DNA of 40,944 nucleotides, taken from an uncultured Bacteroidia bacterium. GTDB taxonomy: Bacteria; Bacteroidota; Bacteroidia; Bacteroidales; F082. Under the pieces are notes generated by a model. It saw nothing but the letters and a program-made list of their open reading frames with translations. It had not been told where the DNA came from and searched no databases. Positions 1 to 8,022 of the stretch are shown one piece after another. A program made the translations under genes and the position numbers. The DNA is taken from assembly GCA_913009755.1 (NCBI GenBank), contig CAJVWU010000033.1, forward strand, positions 1 through 40,944. Reading direction: 5' to 3'. Numbering within the stretch: the first letter of the stretch is position 1; each line of letters begins with the position of its first letter.

Positions 1-99
1 TTATCACCGTTAGTTTATTTAACAGCACTAAAATAGGTGATGAGATTTACCGGTCAAATACTGTGTAAAGAACTTTTGCACAGTTATTTGCCGGTTTTG

Positions 100-390
100 T
101 TAATAACTATCTTGCGGATTTAAGGATGATATAAAACCGGCACAGTGATACACTTTCTTGACGCCTGCCAACATCTCTTCCAGGCTGTCCTGGTCCTTAA
201 AGTCGGCAATTACCCATTGTACCCTTGAAAGAAGTGTTTTTGGTTGTTTTGAATAGTAACTAAAAATTTCTTTCGTAACCTTTAATGATGATTTTTCCCG
301 TTTCATGGCTTTAACGGGCACCCCCATCGTAACAAGTTTGTACAGCAGATGTGATCCTACAAATCCGGTTCCTCCGGTAACAAGTATCAT
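100..390 (-). pseudogene. truncated NAD-dependent epimerase/dehydratase (N-terminal remnant)
   Basis: The reading frame encodes the first ~96 residues of an extended SDR-family nucleotide-sugar epimerase or dihydroflavonol-reductase-like protein. It opens with the Rossmann motif MILVTGGTGFVGSHLL, which binds NAD(P), and reaches the VYHCAG segment typical of the fourth strand. Family members are usually about 330 residues. Here a TAA follows NPQDSY, and none of the frames between there and the window edge looks like the missing catalytic part (YxxxK). The start at 390 is chosen because the Rossmann motif begins at that Met; upstream in-frame codons to 447 are not family-like. A promoter box survives at 445-452. 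I infer a decayed or rearranged gene. A sequencing frameshift is less likely, because the alternative frames in 1-100 also lack family sequence. Confidence 0.65.
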
Positions 391-444
391 AAAATTCCTA
401 ATTAATTGTGCACCTAATATAATTTTCCGATTGGAAATTTTGAT

Positions 445-452
445 CAAAAATA
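445..452 (-). promoter_or_regulatory. -7 promoter element of the truncated epimerase
   Basis: The minus strand reads TATTTTTG, a match to the Bacteroidota -7 consensus TAnnTTTG, about 55 bases before the start at 390. Confidence 0.45.
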
Positions 453-611
453 AAAAAAAACGTGGCGCTATTTTAACGTTGTCTTTCCATAAATAAGAAT
501 TATAGCATTCTTTGGTTAAAACTAAATACTAAGGATTATACTCTTTCGTGAAAGAAAACGGCATTTTTATTTTTGCTGCCGGGCAAAAGAGCCGGCTTAA
601 TTTTTCTTTCA

Positions 612-619
612 TATCTTTG
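612..619 (+). promoter_or_regulatory. -7 promoter element of mvaD
   Basis: TATCTTTG matches the Bacteroidota -7 consensus TAnnTTTG. Only seven bases separate it from the ATG at 627, so the transcript is probably leaderless or nearly so. This also rules out the upstream in-frame start at 573. Confidence 0.55.
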
Positions 620-626
620 GCAGAAT

Positions 627-1733
627 ATGACCAACAATCCATCCATTGACTTTTATAACAATCCGGAATTAAAGTTTTCGGGCGATATACCCACCGGCAG
701 GACAGGCTGGAGAAGCCCGTCGAACATAGCCCTTGTTAAATACTGGGGTAAAAAGCCGGTACAAATCCCACAAAACCCTTCCGTTAGCTTTACGCTCAGC
801 CGGTCATATACCGAAACCCTTGTTGAATACAGCCCGGCCGGCCATGAAGGAATGGAAGTCACCTTTTATTTTGACGGAAAGCCAAATGATGAATTCGGCC
901 GGAAAACAAAAACATTTTTTGAAAACCTGAAAAACATATTTCCCTTTCTTGACCAGTTAAAATTCACCATTTTGTCCAAAAATACGTTTCCCCATTCTGC
1001 CGGAATTGCTTCCTCGGCATCGGGGATGAGCGCGCTGGCACTGGCATTGTGCGACATGGAACAAAAATATTTCAACACCCTTTCACGGGAGGAAGACTTT
1101 TTTCAAAAAGCATCATATATTGCCCGTCTGGGTTCGGGAAGCGCAAGCCGTTCGGTTTATGGCGGACTGACAATCTGGGGACAAACCGAAGCCCTGCCGG
1201 GAACATCCGACCTTTACGCCTGTCCTGTCACAAGTGGCATTCATCCTGATTTTTTATCTTACCAGGATTCCATCTTGTTGGTTGACACCGGGCAAAAAAA
1301 AGTATCGAGCCGGGTCGGGCATGGATTAATGGACAAAAACCCTTTTGCCAAACAACGGTTTGGGCAGGCTCGTGAAAACATTAAAAGTCTTCTCAATGCT
1401 ATGACATCGGGTGACATCGAAACCTTTATCAACATTACCGAATCGGAAGCGCTGACCCTGCATGCCATGATGATGACCTCAAATCCGTATTATCTTTTGT
1501 TAAAACCCAACACGTTGAATATCATCGAACGGATTTTTGATTTCAGGAACTTCAAAAACATCCCCGTCAGTTTTACGCTGGATGCCGGGCCCAATGTCCA
1601 CCTGCTTTATCCTGACGGATACAAAAGCCGGGTCATGCCTTTTATCGAAAATGAACTGGCTCCTTTCCTCAGCCACAACGGCTACATTGATGATGAAGTG
1701 GGGAACGGCCCTGAAAAACTGATGAAAGATTAA
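627..1733 (+). CDS. mvaD: diphosphomevalonate decarboxylase
   Basis: This GHMP-fold enzyme converts mevalonate 5-diphosphate plus ATP to isopentenyl diphosphate, CO2, ADP and phosphate, the last step of the classical mevalonate pathway in the cytoplasm. The 368-residue product has the family landmarks: SPSNIALVKYWGKK near residues 30-43 (substrate lysine), the phosphate-binding loop GIASSASG, SGSASRSVYGG carrying the conserved arginine, and DAGPNVHLL carrying the catalytic aspartate. All expected active-site residues are present, so it should be active. ATG 627 is chosen because a -7 box ends at 619 and the family N-terminus fits. It is odd that the same window carries ispG of the alternative MEP pathway. 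The gene stands alone, without other mevalonate genes beside it. A related decarboxylase or kinase on another phosphorylated substrate remains possible. Confidence 0.9.
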   Translation: MTNNPSIDFYNNPELKFSGDIPTGRTGWRSPSNIALVKYWGKKPVQIPQNPSVSFTLSRSYTETLVEYSPAGHEGMEVTFYFDGKPNDEFGRKTKTFFENLKNIFPFLDQLKFTILSKNTFPHSAGIASSASGMSALALALCDMEQKYFNTLSREEDFFQKASYIARLGSGSASRSVYGGLTIWGQTEALPGTSDLYACPVTSGIHPDFLSYQDSILLVDTGQKKVSSRVGHGLMDKNPFAKQRFGQARENIKSLLNAMTSGDIETFINITESEALTLHAMMMTSNPYYLLLKPNTLNIIERIFDFRNFKNIPVSFTLDAGPNVHLLYPDGYKSRVMPFIENELAPFLSHNGYIDDEVGNGPEKLMKD

Positions 1734-1743
1734 GAGTTTAACC

Positions 1744-1751
1744 TAACTTTG
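1744..1751 (+). promoter_or_regulatory. -7 promoter element of the thioredoxin-fold gene
   Basis: TAACTTTG matches TAnnTTTG, 28 bases before the ATG at 1780. Confidence 0.5.
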
Positions 1752-1779
1752 CCACAAAGAATCCTTAAACAGTTACAGC

Positions 1780-2304
1780 ATGAAAACTATATTGATTTCA
1801 CTGATAGTCGTTTTGCTGCCTTTAGGCGTTACAATGGCACAGACTATGAACACCAAAATAAATGATCCGAAAAATAAGAACCGAGAGATATTGATTGGTT
1901 ATTGCAACCTGGATGGGCTAAAAAGCGGAGAATTCGGAAATTATTTTCAAAGTCAGTATGAACTTTATCAGCCGGCGGATAAGTACATAGAAAAACTTAA
2001 AGAAAAAATCAACCTTGTGGACATCACCGTGGTATTTGGTTCGTGGTGTTCGGACAGCCAATTACAGGTCGGACGGTTTTTTAAAATACTTGACCGGAGC
2101 AATTATAATGATAAAAACCTGAAAATCATCGCGGTTGACCGTGATAAAAATGCTTATACCACCAACATCGAGTCATTGAAAATAGAAAGGGTTCCCACAT
2201 TTATTATCACACAGCATGGTGACGAACTGGGACGAATTGTGGAATCGCCGAAAAAAACCCTGGAAAAAGACCTTTGGAATATTGTGAACCGGGTAAAAAT
2301 GTAG
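1780..2304 (+). CDS. secreted thioredoxin-fold protein with a CxxS motif
   Basis: The 174-residue protein begins with a cleavable-looking signal peptide (MKTILISLIVVLLPLGVTMAQ), so it should act in the periplasm or be membrane attached. The mature part has a thioredoxin-like core: a beta strand DITVVFGSW followed by CSDS at the position of the CxxC redox centre, and later RVPTFIIT, which corresponds to the cis-proline loop. The resolving cysteine is replaced by serine, as in monothiol or non-redox thioredoxin relatives, so disulfide exchange may be limited to mixed disulfides. It sits alone between mvaD and panC with its own promoter box. The family is clear; the exact role is not. Its partners cannot be told from the context. 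Confidence 0.75.
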   Translation: MKTILISLIVVLLPLGVTMAQTMNTKINDPKNKNREILIGYCNLDGLKSGEFGNYFQSQYELYQPADKYIEKLKEKINLVDITVVFGSWCSDSQLQVGRFFKILDRSNYNDKNLKIIAVDRDKNAYTTNIESLKIERVPTFIITQHGDELGRIVESPKKTLEKDLWNIVNRVKM

Positions 2305-2377
2305 TTCAAGGTTTATCATTTAAAAATTGGCAATCAACAAACTAAACAATGTCCTTGCATTTCGATCAGGATATCAG

Positions 2378-2385
2378 TAAATTTG
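2378..2385 (+). promoter_or_regulatory. -7 promoter element of panC
   Basis: TAAATTTG matches TAnnTTTG and lies eight bases before the ATG at 2394. It lies inside the longer open frame that begins at 2349 and argues for the later start. Confidence 0.5.
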
Positions 2386-2393
2386 TAAGAACA

Positions 2394-3236
2394 ATGAAAA
2401 CCTTTGACAGCATATCCGGAATAAGTCGCTTTCTGCATCCGGCAAAAAAACAAGGGAAAACCATTGGTTTTGTCGCCACGATGGGGGCATTGCACAGGGG
2501 GCATCTCACTTTGATGCAAAAAGCAAAAAACGAAAACGACATACTGGTTGTCAGTGTTTTTGTCAACCCGCTACAGTTCAACAATCCGGAAGACCTGGAA
2601 AAATACCCGAGAAACATTGAACATGACAGGATGCTGCTGGAAGAAGTAGGTTGTGATGTGCTTTTTAATCCCGGGGTAAAAGAAATGTATCCTGAACCCG
2701 GTTCAACCCAATACGATTTCGGACTGCTGGAAAAAGTCATGGAAGGCCCCTCTCGACCCGGTCACTTTAATGGCGTTGCCGTTGTGGTGAAAAAGCTGTT
2801 CGACATTATCCGGCCCGACAAGGCTTATTTTGGTGAAAAAGACTTTCAGCAACTGGCAATTATCCAAAAACTGGTTAAAATGGAAAACCTGCCGGTGCAA
2901 ATTGTCCCCTGTCCCATTGTCCGCGAAAATGACGGGTTGGCCATGTCATCAAGAAATGAACGGCTGACTGCCGGAAAAAGGCAAATTGCGCCTTTTGTTT
3001 ATCAAACCCTGAAAGAAGCTGCAAAAAAATCCTCCACCATGACACCTGATGAAGTCAGGTTGTTTGTGCGAAACCGTTTTAAAGATGAACCGGACTTTCA
3101 ACTGGAATATTTTGAAATTGCCGACGACAGAGAACTTCAACCGGTAAGCAACTGGAATGAAGCGGGTGGAATACTCGGTTTTGTTGCCGCCTCACTTGAA
3201 AATGTCAGGTTAATAGACAATATGAGAATTATTTAA
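2394..3236 (+). CDS. panC: pantothenate synthetase (pantoate--beta-alanine ligase)
   Basis: It joins pantoate and beta-alanine using ATP to give pantothenate, on the way to coenzyme A. The 280-residue product has the nucleotidyltransferase signature MGALHRGHLTL (residues 30-40, with the HxGH-type motif), the pantoate-binding FVNPLQF, GEKDFQQL in the middle, and MSSRN near residue 185, corresponding to the KMSxSR loop. Length and order match the family. The frame is open from 2349, but ATG 2394 gives the standard N-terminus and lies just after a -7 box. panD follows after 27 bases, so the two beta-alanine/pantothenate steps are adjacent. panB is not in the window. Confidence 0.95.
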   Translation: MKTFDSISGISRFLHPAKKQGKTIGFVATMGALHRGHLTLMQKAKNENDILVVSVFVNPLQFNNPEDLEKYPRNIEHDRMLLEEVGCDVLFNPGVKEMYPEPGSTQYDFGLLEKVMEGPSRPGHFNGVAVVVKKLFDIIRPDKAYFGEKDFQQLAIIQKLVKMENLPVQIVPCPIVRENDGLAMSSRNERLTAGKRQIAPFVYQTLKEAAKKSSTMTPDEVRLFVRNRFKDEPDFQLEYFEIADDRELQPVSNWNEAGGILGFVAASLENVRLIDNMRII

Positions 3237-3244
3237 TAATTTTG
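3237..3244 (+). promoter_or_regulatory. -7 promoter element of panD
   Basis: TAATTTTG matches TAnnTTTG right after the panC stop and 19 bases before the panD ATG. panD may therefore have its own promoter in addition to read-through from panC. Confidence 0.45.
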
Positions 3245-3263
3245 CATCCTGAAATAACTGACC

Positions 3264-3611
3264 ATGAACGTTGAAGTTATCAAATCGAAAATCCACAGGG
3301 CCACCATCACGCAGGCCGACCTGAACTACATCGGGAGTATTACTATTGATGAGGAGTTGATGGATGCATCCGGCCTGATAGAGAATGAAAAAGTGGACAT
3401 TTTCAATATCAACAACGCAGAACGGTTATCCACGTATGTAATCAAAGGGGAACGCGGCTCAGGGACCATCTCGCTGAACGGTGCGGCTGCACGCAAAGTT
3501 GCCGTGGGCGATTTGGTGATCATTGTAGCTTATGCTTCAATAGATATTGAGGAAGCCAAAACATTCAAGCCCTCCATCATATTCCCCGGCCACAACAACA
3601 GCATCCGATAA
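3264..3611 (+). CDS. panD: aspartate 1-decarboxylase (pyruvoyl enzyme)
   Basis: It makes beta-alanine from L-aspartate for pantothenate synthesis. The 115-residue proenzyme has the self-cleavage site Gly24-Ser25 in NYIGSITID; cleavage there would turn Ser25 into the pyruvoyl cofactor. Lys9, which binds the substrate carboxylate in the family ([10 protein letters not shown]), and the [16 protein letters not shown] segment that forms the active-site loop are present. Length is typical. It lies directly after panC, with its own -7 box in the 27-base gap. The next gene starts two bases after its stop, so it may be co-transcribed with the membrane protein gene and rfaE2. Confidence 0.95.
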   Translation: MNVEVIKSKIHRATITQADLNYIGSITIDEELMDASGLIENEKVDIFNINNAERLSTYVIKGERGSGTISLNGAAARKVAVGDLVIIVAYASIDIEEAKTFKPSIIFPGHNNSIR

Positions 3612-3613
3612 AC

Positions 3614-4630
3614 ATGCTGAAAAAAAGATTTATCCAAGTTGCTCAATACCTGTTTTTCCTGGGTATTGGTATTTTACTGCTGTGGCTTAGTGTCCGCCAT
3701 ATTGACCTGAATAAATTATGGCATGATATCCTGCGTGCCGATTACTGGTGGCTGTTCCTGTCGCTGGGCTTTGCCTTGCTTTCGCATATTGCAAGGGCTT
3801 TGCGTTGGAATTTACTGATCAGTTCACTGGGATATAAAACCAGGCTCTGGCCTACATTCTTTTCGGTGATGATTGGTTACCTTGCCAATACCGCCGTTCC
3901 ACGGATGGGTGAGATTGTTCGTTGCGGAACACTCTCAAAAAAAGAAAAAATCCCGTTCAATGCCTTATTTGGCACCGTTATCGCCGAACGCTTTTTCGAT
4001 TTGATCGTCCTTGCCCTGATCATTTTTTTCACTATGGTCTTTCAACTGAGCCTTGTCAGCGACTTTCTTCATAAAATACTTGACCCGATCATTCAATCGG
4101 TTTTTTCCGATATGTTCAATATCATTTTATTCACCGTTTTTATACTTCTTATGCTGGCAGGGATTGCCTGGTTTGTATGGGCTTTTCGTCACCGGATAAA
4201 AAAAATCACTTTTTATGAAGCGGTTAAAGATTTCCTTAACGGTTTATGGAACGGCATCAAAACCATTATCAAACTCAGGCAAAAAGGGTTGTTCCTGTTT
4301 TATACCGTTGTGATATGGCTTTTTTATGCTGTAATGACTTACCTCCCTTTCAAAATGCTGAGTGAAACCAGCCACCTGACCTTTGTTGACGGCCTGACGC
4401 TCATGGCGCTCGGAAGTCTGGGCATTGTTGCGCCTGTCCCGGGGGGCATCGGCACTTATCATTATATTGTAAAAGTGATCCTCACCGAAATCTATGGTGT
4501 TCAGGATGTGGCAGCCATGTCGTATGCAACCATCGTCCATGCAGGACAAACTATGTTTAATGTGATTGTGGGTGCGGCATCTTATGTTTTAATTGGAATT
4601 TTGGCACGAAAACAAAAACCCCTCAACTAA
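3614..4630 (+). CDS. lysylphosphatidylglycerol synthase-type membrane protein (YbhN/UPF0104 family)
   Basis: The 338-residue protein is an integral inner-membrane protein with seven to eight hydrophobic segments. Family signs are the N-terminal W-rich segment, ALLSHIARALRW, FFSVMIGYLANTAVPRMGEIVRC (the conserved polar loop with R and GE), and the C-terminal GSLGIVAPVPGGIGTYHY motif. It corresponds to the membrane-flippase half of MprF/YbhN proteins and lacks any soluble aminoacyl-transfer domain, so lysine transfer should not be assumed. Such proteins are thought to move lipids or lipid-linked glycans. The gene starts two bases after panD, and its stop overlaps the start of rfaE2 by one base (TAATG), suggesting translational coupling to an LPS-core gene. 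Confidence 0.85.
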   Translation: MLKKRFIQVAQYLFFLGIGILLLWLSVRHIDLNKLWHDILRADYWWLFLSLGFALLSHIARALRWNLLISSLGYKTRLWPTFFSVMIGYLANTAVPRMGEIVRCGTLSKKEKIPFNALFGTVIAERFFDLIVLALIIFFTMVFQLSLVSDFLHKILDPIIQSVFSDMFNIILFTVFILLMLAGIAWFVWAFRHRIKKITFYEAVKDFLNGLWNGIKTIIKLRQKGLFLFYTVVIWLFYAVMTYLPFKMLSETSHLTFVDGLTLMALGSLGIVAPVPGGIGTYHYIVKVILTEIYGVQDVAAMSYATIVHAGQTMFNVIVGAASYVLIGILARKQKPLN

Positions 4631-5121
4631 TGACACATCTGGAAATTATAAAAAGCAAAATCTTCGGCCGCGATCAAATCAAAGGGCAACTCGCTATCTG
4701 GCGGTTTCCGGACAAAAAGATCGTTTGGACAAACGGGTGTTTCGACCTGCTCCATCTGGGACATATTGATTACCTCAGCAAAGCCAAAGACCAGGGAGAT
4801 ATACTGATCGTCGGCGTAAATACTGACCTGAGCGTGAAACGAATTAAAAAACAAGGCCGGCCCATCAATGACGAAAATGCCCGCGCAACCCTTGTTGCCT
4901 CCTTACATTTTGTGGATGCGGTAATCCTTTTTGATGAAGATACACCTTATAAAATGATCAAAATGATACAACCCGATGTGCTGGTGAAAGGCAGCGATTA
5001 CAAGATTGAAGATATTGTGGGTGCCGACATCGTCAAAGCCAATGGGGGAAAAGTGGTCACCATAGATTTGCTACCGGGATATTCAACGTCGGCTATCGAA
5101 GAAAAAATTAAAAACGCCTGA
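4630..5121 (+). CDS. rfaE2: D-glycero-beta-D-manno-heptose 1-phosphate adenylyltransferase
   Basis: It transfers AMP from ATP to heptose 1-phosphate to give ADP-heptose for the LPS inner core. The 163-residue protein is the stand-alone adenylyltransferase half of HldE: WTNGCFDLLHLGHIDYL near residues 33-49 with the nucleotidyltransferase HxGH motif, DQGDILIVGVNTD, and LVKGSDY followed by the GYSTSAIEEKI C-terminus. The kinase half, RfaE1, is not fused here and is not elsewhere in the window. Its ATG overlaps the stop of the preceding membrane-protein gene, so the two are probably translated together. A small inverted repeat follows the stop. Confidence 0.93.
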   Translation: MTHLEIIKSKIFGRDQIKGQLAIWRFPDKKIVWTNGCFDLLHLGHIDYLSKAKDQGDILIVGVNTDLSVKRIKKQGRPINDENARATLVASLHFVDAVILFDEDTPYKMIKMIQPDVLVKGSDYKIEDIVGADIVKANGGKVVTIDLLPGYSTSAIEEKIKNA

Positions 5122-5123
5122 CC

Positions 5124-5150
5124 GGGAGAGGGTTCTCCCTATTATTAAAT
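5124..5150 (+). terminator. possible terminator after rfaE2
   Basis: A GGGAGA / TCTCCC stem with a four-base loop (5124-5139) is followed by an A/T-rich tract. The T run is poor, so this is a weak candidate. Confidence 0.4.
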
Positions 5151-5247
5151 ATTCTGATACATTTCAGCACGGTGCGGCGAACGATGTTTTCACGAAAAGA
5201 CAAAATTTTGTTTTTTAACTTCTTGAATTTCCTTTAACGAATTATTG

Positions 5248-5255
5248 TAATTTTG
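5248..5255 (+). promoter_or_regulatory. -7 promoter element of radA
   Basis: TAATTTTG matches TAnnTTTG, 19 bases before the ATG at 5275. Confidence 0.5.
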
Positions 5256-5274
5256 GCTGAAAAGGTATTGATCA

Positions 5275-6642
5275 ATGGCCAAAGCAAAAACCACCTTCTT
5301 TTGCCGGAATTGCGGTTACCAGTCCAGTAAATGGCTGGGGCGCTGTCCGTCGTGTGGCGAATGGAACACATTTGTGGAAGAAATCGTCAGCAAACCCACT
5401 GATAAGCATTCGGGTTTTAACCGCGGGGAACATAAAAGCAAACCCGCGCTTATACACGAAATTAGTGCAGAAAAAGAAGAACGTATTAATACAAAATCCG
5501 TTGAACTGAACAGGGTGCTGGGCGGGGGACTTGTGCCGGGATCAATCCTGCTTATCGGCGGCGAACCGGGCATCGGGAAATCAACCCTGCTTTTGCAAAT
5601 GGCCCTTTCCATGAAAGGCTACCGGATATTGTATGTTTCGGGTGAAGAAAGCAACCGCCAGATAAAAATGCGCGCCGACCGGCTGGGAATAGAAAACCCG
5701 GAATGCTACATCCTGAACGAAACATTTACCGGGGAAATATTCAGGCATATCGCTGAACTCAATCCCGATCTGGTGGTCATTGATTCCATTCAAACGCTGT
5801 ACACCGATATGCTGGAATCGTCAGCAGGCAGCATTTCACAAATCCGCGAAACCGCTGCCGAGCTTCAGCGTTTTGCCAAAACCACAAACATTCCCGTTTT
5901 GCTTATCGGCCACATCACCAAAGACGGTGGCCTGGCCGGGCCGAAATTGCTTGAACATGTAGTGGATACAGTAATTCAGTTTGAAGGTGACCGCCATTAC
6001 GGGTTCCGTATCCTGCGCACCATCAAAAACCGTTTTGGCCCCTCGTCCGAACTGGGTATCTTTGAAATGCAACCGGGGGGATTGCGGGAAGTTTCAAATC
6101 CCAGTGAAATATTGCTCTCGCAAAGGGATGAAATGGTTAGTGGCGTGGCCATTGCCGCTATGATAGAAGGCCGGAGGCCCATGCTTATCGAAACACAGGC
6201 ATTGGTCAGTACGGCAGCTTTCGGCACACCCCAACGTTCCTCTACCGGTTTCGACCTGCGGCGGATGAACATGTTGCTGGCTGTGCTTGAAAAAAGAAGC
6301 GGCATCAGGCTGAGCAACAAAGATGTGTTTTTGAACATTGCCGGAGGGATAAAAGTTGACGACCCGGCCATTGACCTGGCGGTGGTGGCAGCTATCATTT
6401 CTTCATCCGGGGACCTGCCCGTTGAAAACAATATTTGCTTTGCCGGTGAAGTGGGCCTGTCGGGGGAGATCAGGGCCATTTCGAGGATCGAAAGCCGTAT
6501 TCTGGAGGCCGAAAAACTGGGGTTTAAAAAAATTATAATCTCGAAATACAACCTGAAAGGGATTAACAAAAAACAGGTGAATATCGAAATCATCGCCATT
6601 GGTAAAATTGGGGATCTGGCGGAGAAGATGGTGATGAAATGA
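5275..6642 (+). CDS. radA: DNA repair protein RadA (Sms)
   Basis: RadA is a RecA-like, DnaB-related ATPase that promotes branch migration of recombination intermediates. The 455-residue protein has the complete architecture: a zinc finger with Cys10/Cys13/Cys24/Cys27, Walker A GGEPGIGKST at residues 95-104, the Walker B-like DLVVIDS near 165-171, the RadA-specific KNRFG motif at 251-255, and a C-terminal Lon-protease-like domain with LNIAGGIKVDDPAIDLAV. The serine of the Lon catalytic dyad is absent, as expected for RadA. The gene has its own promoter box and stands alone. A 251-residue open frame on the opposite strand (5997-6752) is a shadow. Confidence 0.96.
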   Translation: MAKAKTTFFCRNCGYQSSKWLGRCPSCGEWNTFVEEIVSKPTDKHSGFNRGEHKSKPALIHEISAEKEERINTKSVELNRVLGGGLVPGSILLIGGEPGIGKSTLLLQMALSMKGYRILYVSGEESNRQIKMRADRLGIENPECYILNETFTGEIFRHIAELNPDLVVIDSIQTLYTDMLESSAGSISQIRETAAELQRFAKTTNIPVLLIGHITKDGGLAGPKLLEHVVDTVIQFEGDRHYGFRILRTIKNRFGPSSELGIFEMQPGGLREVSNPSEILLSQRDEMVSGVAIAAMIEGRRPMLIETQALVSTAAFGTPQRSSTGFDLRRMNMLLAVLEKRSGIRLSNKDVFLNIAGGIKVDDPAIDLAVVAAIISSSGDLPVENNICFAGEVGLSGEIRAISRIESRILEAEKLGFKKIIISKYNLKGINKKQVNIEIIAIGKIGDLAEKMVMK

Positions 6643-6964
6643 TCGGCAATTCTTTTTATAATGCAACATGCTTGTACCCCAACTGGCGACAGTCTTCCGG
6701 CCAGGGCCTTGTGGGCAAGCAGGACTGGTGCCTGGTAAACTCCCTTTTCCAATCTAATGTTTAACGCAGTACAAACCGGGATAGCTTGCTCGCCGATCCG
6801 TCAGCTGACGGAAGAGGAGGGATTTATTGCCGGCATTTGAAATGCTACATTTCGACCCGCTGAAAGCCCCTTTGCTGATGCCTGCCCGATGGCCCGTTCA
6901 GCGGGTCAGGGCAAATCATTCCATTTATCAAAATCCCATAAACAAGAAATCAACAACCACCGGG
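6643..6964. other. non-coding region rich in inverted repeats
   Basis: This 322-base gap between radA and the convergent small membrane protein has no convincing coding frame. It holds a 14-base perfect palindrome (6798-6811, CCGTCAGCTGACGG), a 13-base palindrome (6833-6845, GCATTTGAAATGC) and an 11-base inverted repeat with arms GACCCGCTGAA (6854-6864) and TTCAGCGGGTC (6897-6907). It could be a decayed repeat element or a structured RNA. I recognise no known RNA family. Confidence 0.5.
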
Positions 6965-7375
6965 TTAAATAAACAGATTCAATTCCTGTTTCTTATTAAA
7001 AAACAGTTTATCCATTAAAAGCAAAACGACAATGGTCAGGATTATACCGGCAAAAAATCCTGTCTGGGATAAATGAAGATAAGAAAATGTGGCGCTAAAA
7101 TCATGAATGGAAGAGGTAAAAAATCCGGTGACAAATGTTTTCAGGCCGGCATAATAACCGGCAAGTAGTTCTTTGTTTGTGAAATACAAACTGACAAGCG
7201 CCATGCCTGTTGCCCCGGCCAAAACCAGGAAATAAACCAGAAAAGAGGAGAAGGTTTCATTTTTGATCTCTTGTTCTGCAACCACTTTCATCACCCTGTG
7301 GGTAAAACCTTCCGGAGCTTCTGATAAGAAACCCGCTTTCAGTAATTCTTTTATGAGTTTATCGTTATTTTCCAT
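6965..7375 (-). CDS. small membrane protein, possible anti-sigma factor
   Basis: I do not recognise a named family. The 136-residue protein has a soluble N-terminus of about 45 residues (MENNDKLIKELLKAGFLSEA), a hydrophobic segment near 45-66 (FLVYFLVLAGATGMALVSLYF) and a second near 105-124 (GFFAGIILTIVVLLLMD), ending in a basic tail. It follows the ECF sigma factor gene by 19 bases on the same strand. The usual partner in that position is a membrane anti-sigma factor with a cytoplasmic N-terminal sigma-binding helix and a membrane anchor, and this protein would fit such a role. No zinc-binding HxxxCxxC motif is present. The function is inferred from position only. Confidence 0.6.
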   Translation of the reverse strand: MENNDKLIKELLKAGFLSEAPEGFTHRVMKVVAEQEIKNETFSSFLVYFLVLAGATGMALVSLYFTNKELLAGYYAGLKTFVTGFFTSSIHDFSATFSYLHLSQTGFFAGIILTIVVLLLMDKLFFNKKQELNLFI

Positions 7376-7394
7376 GATCTTTCATTTTCAAATT

Positions 7395-7964
7395 TTAATA
7401 AACAACCGGCACGGCTTTCCCTAACCGTTCCATAATTGATTTTAGTTTGTTCCTTATCCTGAACAGCTTGACTTTCACATTGGAAGGGCTTAAACCGGAT
7501 GATCGGCTGATCTCCTCCACCGGCTGATCTTCAAAATAATACAACATCAGGATCAGCTTGTCTTCGGCAGGCAGTTCCGGCAGGGCACGGTTCAACAACT
7601 CCAGCCTGGTTTTTCCTGCTTCGTCAGCTTCACTTTGACCATCAATGTCCCATCTGTCCGCTATTTCCATTTGTTCGTCAAACGACTTGAGCCAAAACTT
7701 TTTCTGTCTTGTCTGCGAAACGGCCGTATTGTATGCAATCCGGTAAATCCAGGTTGAAAAACCGGATTCTTTCCTGAATTTCTTCAGCGAAGTATAAGCT
7801 TTCACAAACACATCCTGTGCAACTTCCTCGGCCACTGCATTATCTTTTACGATGCCCCTGACCAATGAAAATACCCGGTCTTTATATTTATCAACCAGCA
7901 ACGTATAAGCATTCAGATCACCGTTCAATACACGGGTAATGATAATTTCGTCAGCTTCCTTCAT
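7395..7964 (-). CDS. ECF RNA polymerase sigma factor (sigma-70 family)
   Basis: The 189-residue protein has region 2 (AYTLLVDKYKDRVFSLVRGIVKD, EEVAQDVFVKAY, FSTWIYRIAYNTAVSQTRQ), a linker, and region 4 (ELPAEDKLILMLYYFEDQPVEEISRSSGLSPSNVKVKLFRIRNKLK) with the helix-turn-helix that reads the -35 element. There is no region 1 or 3, as is normal for extracytoplasmic-function sigma factors of the SigW/RpoE type. It is the first gene of a two-gene minus-strand unit with a small membrane protein that may hold it inactive. Its -7 box at 8013-8020 is almost back to back with that of the divergent M64 peptidase gene. The regulon cannot be told from the window. Confidence 0.93.
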   Translation of the reverse strand: MKEADEIIITRVLNGDLNAYTLLVDKYKDRVFSLVRGIVKDNAVAEEVAQDVFVKAYTSLKKFRKESGFSTWIYRIAYNTAVSQTRQKKFWLKSFDEQMEIADRWDIDGQSEADEAGKTRLELLNRALPELPAEDKLILMLYYFEDQPVEEISRSSGLSPSNVKVKLFRIRNKLKSIMERLGKAVPVVY

Positions 7965-8012
7965 TCATTCCGTTTGACGCTGTTCCCTTCTTTTGGTTAC
8001 AACCATAATGAA

Positions 8013-8020
8013 CAAAGATA
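8013..8020 (-). promoter_or_regulatory. -7 promoter element of the ECF sigma factor gene
   Basis: The minus strand reads TATCTTTG, matching TAnnTTTG, 48 bases before the start at 7964. It is separated by two bases from the divergent plus-strand box at 8023-8030. Confidence 0.5.
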
Positions 8021-8022
8021 TT

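Noticed and set aside
573..626. N-terminal extension of mvaD from an ATG-like start at 573
   Set aside because: A -7 promoter box at 612-619 lies inside it and the extension does not resemble the family.
5997..6752. 251-codon open frame on the minus strand
   Set aside because: It lies opposite the strongly supported radA gene and its translation matches no family; it is a by-product of radA codon usage.
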